DNA of 30,433 bases from an uncultured Mycoplasmatota bacterium. GTDB taxonomy: Bacteria; Bacillota_I; Bacilli_A; RF39; UBA660. This document shows, piece after piece, positions 30,102 to 30,433 of the stretch (positions within the stretch are counted from its first letter, which is position 1; every line of letters starts with the position of its first letter). The position numbers and the translations under genes were made by a program. Location of the stretch: assembly GCA_946613765.1 (NCBI GenBank), contig CAMOFW010000003.1, forward strand, positions 1 to 30,433, read 5' to 3'. Below the pieces are notes generated by a model. That model was not told the origin of the DNA. It was given only the letters and a program-made list of their open reading frames with translations, and did no database searches.

Positions 30102-30433
30102 CTATCTATAATAGCATGTTGAGCCTGATAGATATACTTGTGCAGTATCTACATCGCAAGTGTAATAAGAACAGTCGTAGTTTTCATGTCTCCTGCAACA
30201 GCTATATTCATGTGATCTTCTACAGCATCCACCTGTACATGCACTGCCATAACAGCAGTATCCCCAACAATAATCTGGAGGACAGCACCACGCACCACCT
30301 ACACAACCACTACAGCAGTCATCATAATCATCACATGAAGAACATGTTCCTTCTTCAGCACATCTAGTACATTGTTGTGGATGATATGTTGCTTGATATT
30401 GATGTTTAACTGTAAATGTTGTTGTTGCTGAGT
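30102..30433 (-). CDS. Cys-rich secreted or surface protein, N-terminus beyond window
   Basis: The open frame runs from the right edge to the TAG at 30102-30104 (110 codons seen, including the stop). The first part (TTTFTVKHQYQATYHPQQ) leads into a stretch with 20 cysteines in about 90 residues. It includes C-x2-C, C-C pairs in several places, and Gly/Tyr/Trp/Asp between them. Such a density suggests a disulfide-rich extracellular domain or a metal-binding protein. The start and any signal peptide are outside the window. It is upstream of, and probably co-transcribed with, the two-Cys domain genes, 11 bases from the next start. Confidence 0.7.
   Translation of the reverse strand, partial: SATTTFTVKHQYQATYHPQQCTRCAEEGTCSSCDDYDDCCSGCVGGAWCCPPDYCWGYCCYGSACTGGCCRRSHEYSCCRRHENYDCSYYTCDVDTAQVYLSGSTCYYR

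Noticed and set aside
30047..30367. Rightward open frame with many His residues
   Set aside because: It is the complement of the Cys-rich leftward gene, has no ribosome site and runs across the start region of the neighbouring gene; His arises from complemented Cys-adjacent codons.
1..30433. CRISPR arrays, insertion sequences, prophage genes, integrases
   Set aside because: No regular repeats with spacers, transposase or integrase motifs were found on reading the proteins and intergenic regions.
1..30433. Mollicute-type reassignment of TGA to Trp
   Set aside because: TGA serves as a stop in several genes with ATGA overlaps, and Trp is encoded by TGG in conserved motifs such as the DUF3048 YVHWGW.

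Overview
The window is a strongly AT-rich piece of a low-GC Gram-positive (Firmicutes, Bacilli-like) chromosome. Almost every gene lies on the minus strand; the one rightward gene is a cyclophilin lipoprotein near 17.0 kb. Genes are packed into short operons with 1-4 base stop/start overlaps, AGGAGG or AAGGTGA ribosome sites, and hairpin terminators that often overlap the stop codon. TGA is a stop and Trp is TGG, so this is not a TGA=Trp mollicute. SpoVA proteins, a TagO/WecA-type transferase, SecG, RNase R, SmpB and ScpA/ScpB point to a walled, possibly spore-forming member of the Bacilli. The small genes and many short secreted hypotheticals resemble uncultured gut Bacilli (RF39- or Erysipelotrichia-like). 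That placement is inference only.

Region by region (described right to left, because transcription is leftward). 30.4-28.5 kb: a Cys-rich secreted protein cut by the window edge, then three overlapping genes for membrane-anchored proteins that share a domain framed by two cysteines. 28.5-25.2 kb: the classic secG - rnr - smpB block, with a type IV pilin-like gene between secG and rnr. 25.2-23.2 kb: a second pilin-like membrane protein, then a DUF3048 (YerB-type) protein with a small Q/N-rich membrane protein. 23.2-21.2 kb: ligA. 21.1-17.75 kb: an operon of a small membrane protein, a tandem solute-binding/GGDEF-like sensor with a degenerate GGDEF motif, and a YihY-family membrane protein. 17.7-15.8 kb: the cyclophilin lipoprotein, divergent from a tandem pair of dCMP-deaminase-like enzymes. 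15.8-14.1 kb: the TagO/WecA-like transferase with an unknown 167-aa partner. 14.1-11.7 kb: a sporulation-type sigma factor with spoVAC, spoVAD and spoVAE. 11.7-8.1 kb: two membrane proteins, scpA, scpB and tdk. 8.1-5.3 kb: tRNA-Leu(CAA), tRNA-Arg(CCT) and small hypothetical genes, one with a transglutaminase-like Cys/His/Asp pattern.

The most distinctive part is the left end (5.25 kb to the edge): a seven-gene operon. It holds a catalytically degenerate signal-peptidase-like protein, an intact SipW-type (Ser-His) signal peptidase, three secreted proteins with SipW/TasA-type leaders, a cytoplasmic hypothetical protein, and a membrane-anchored McrB/MoxR-like AAA+ ATPase that runs off the window. 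I read it as a candidate surface-fibre or matrix export system with a built-in ATPase. It recalls tapA-sipW-tasA of Bacillus but has a different composition.

Promoters are repeatedly of the extended -10 type (TGnTATAAT) placed directly after the preceding terminator's T-tract. No CRISPR array, insertion sequence or prophage gene was seen, and no stretch over 300 bases lacks a gene.
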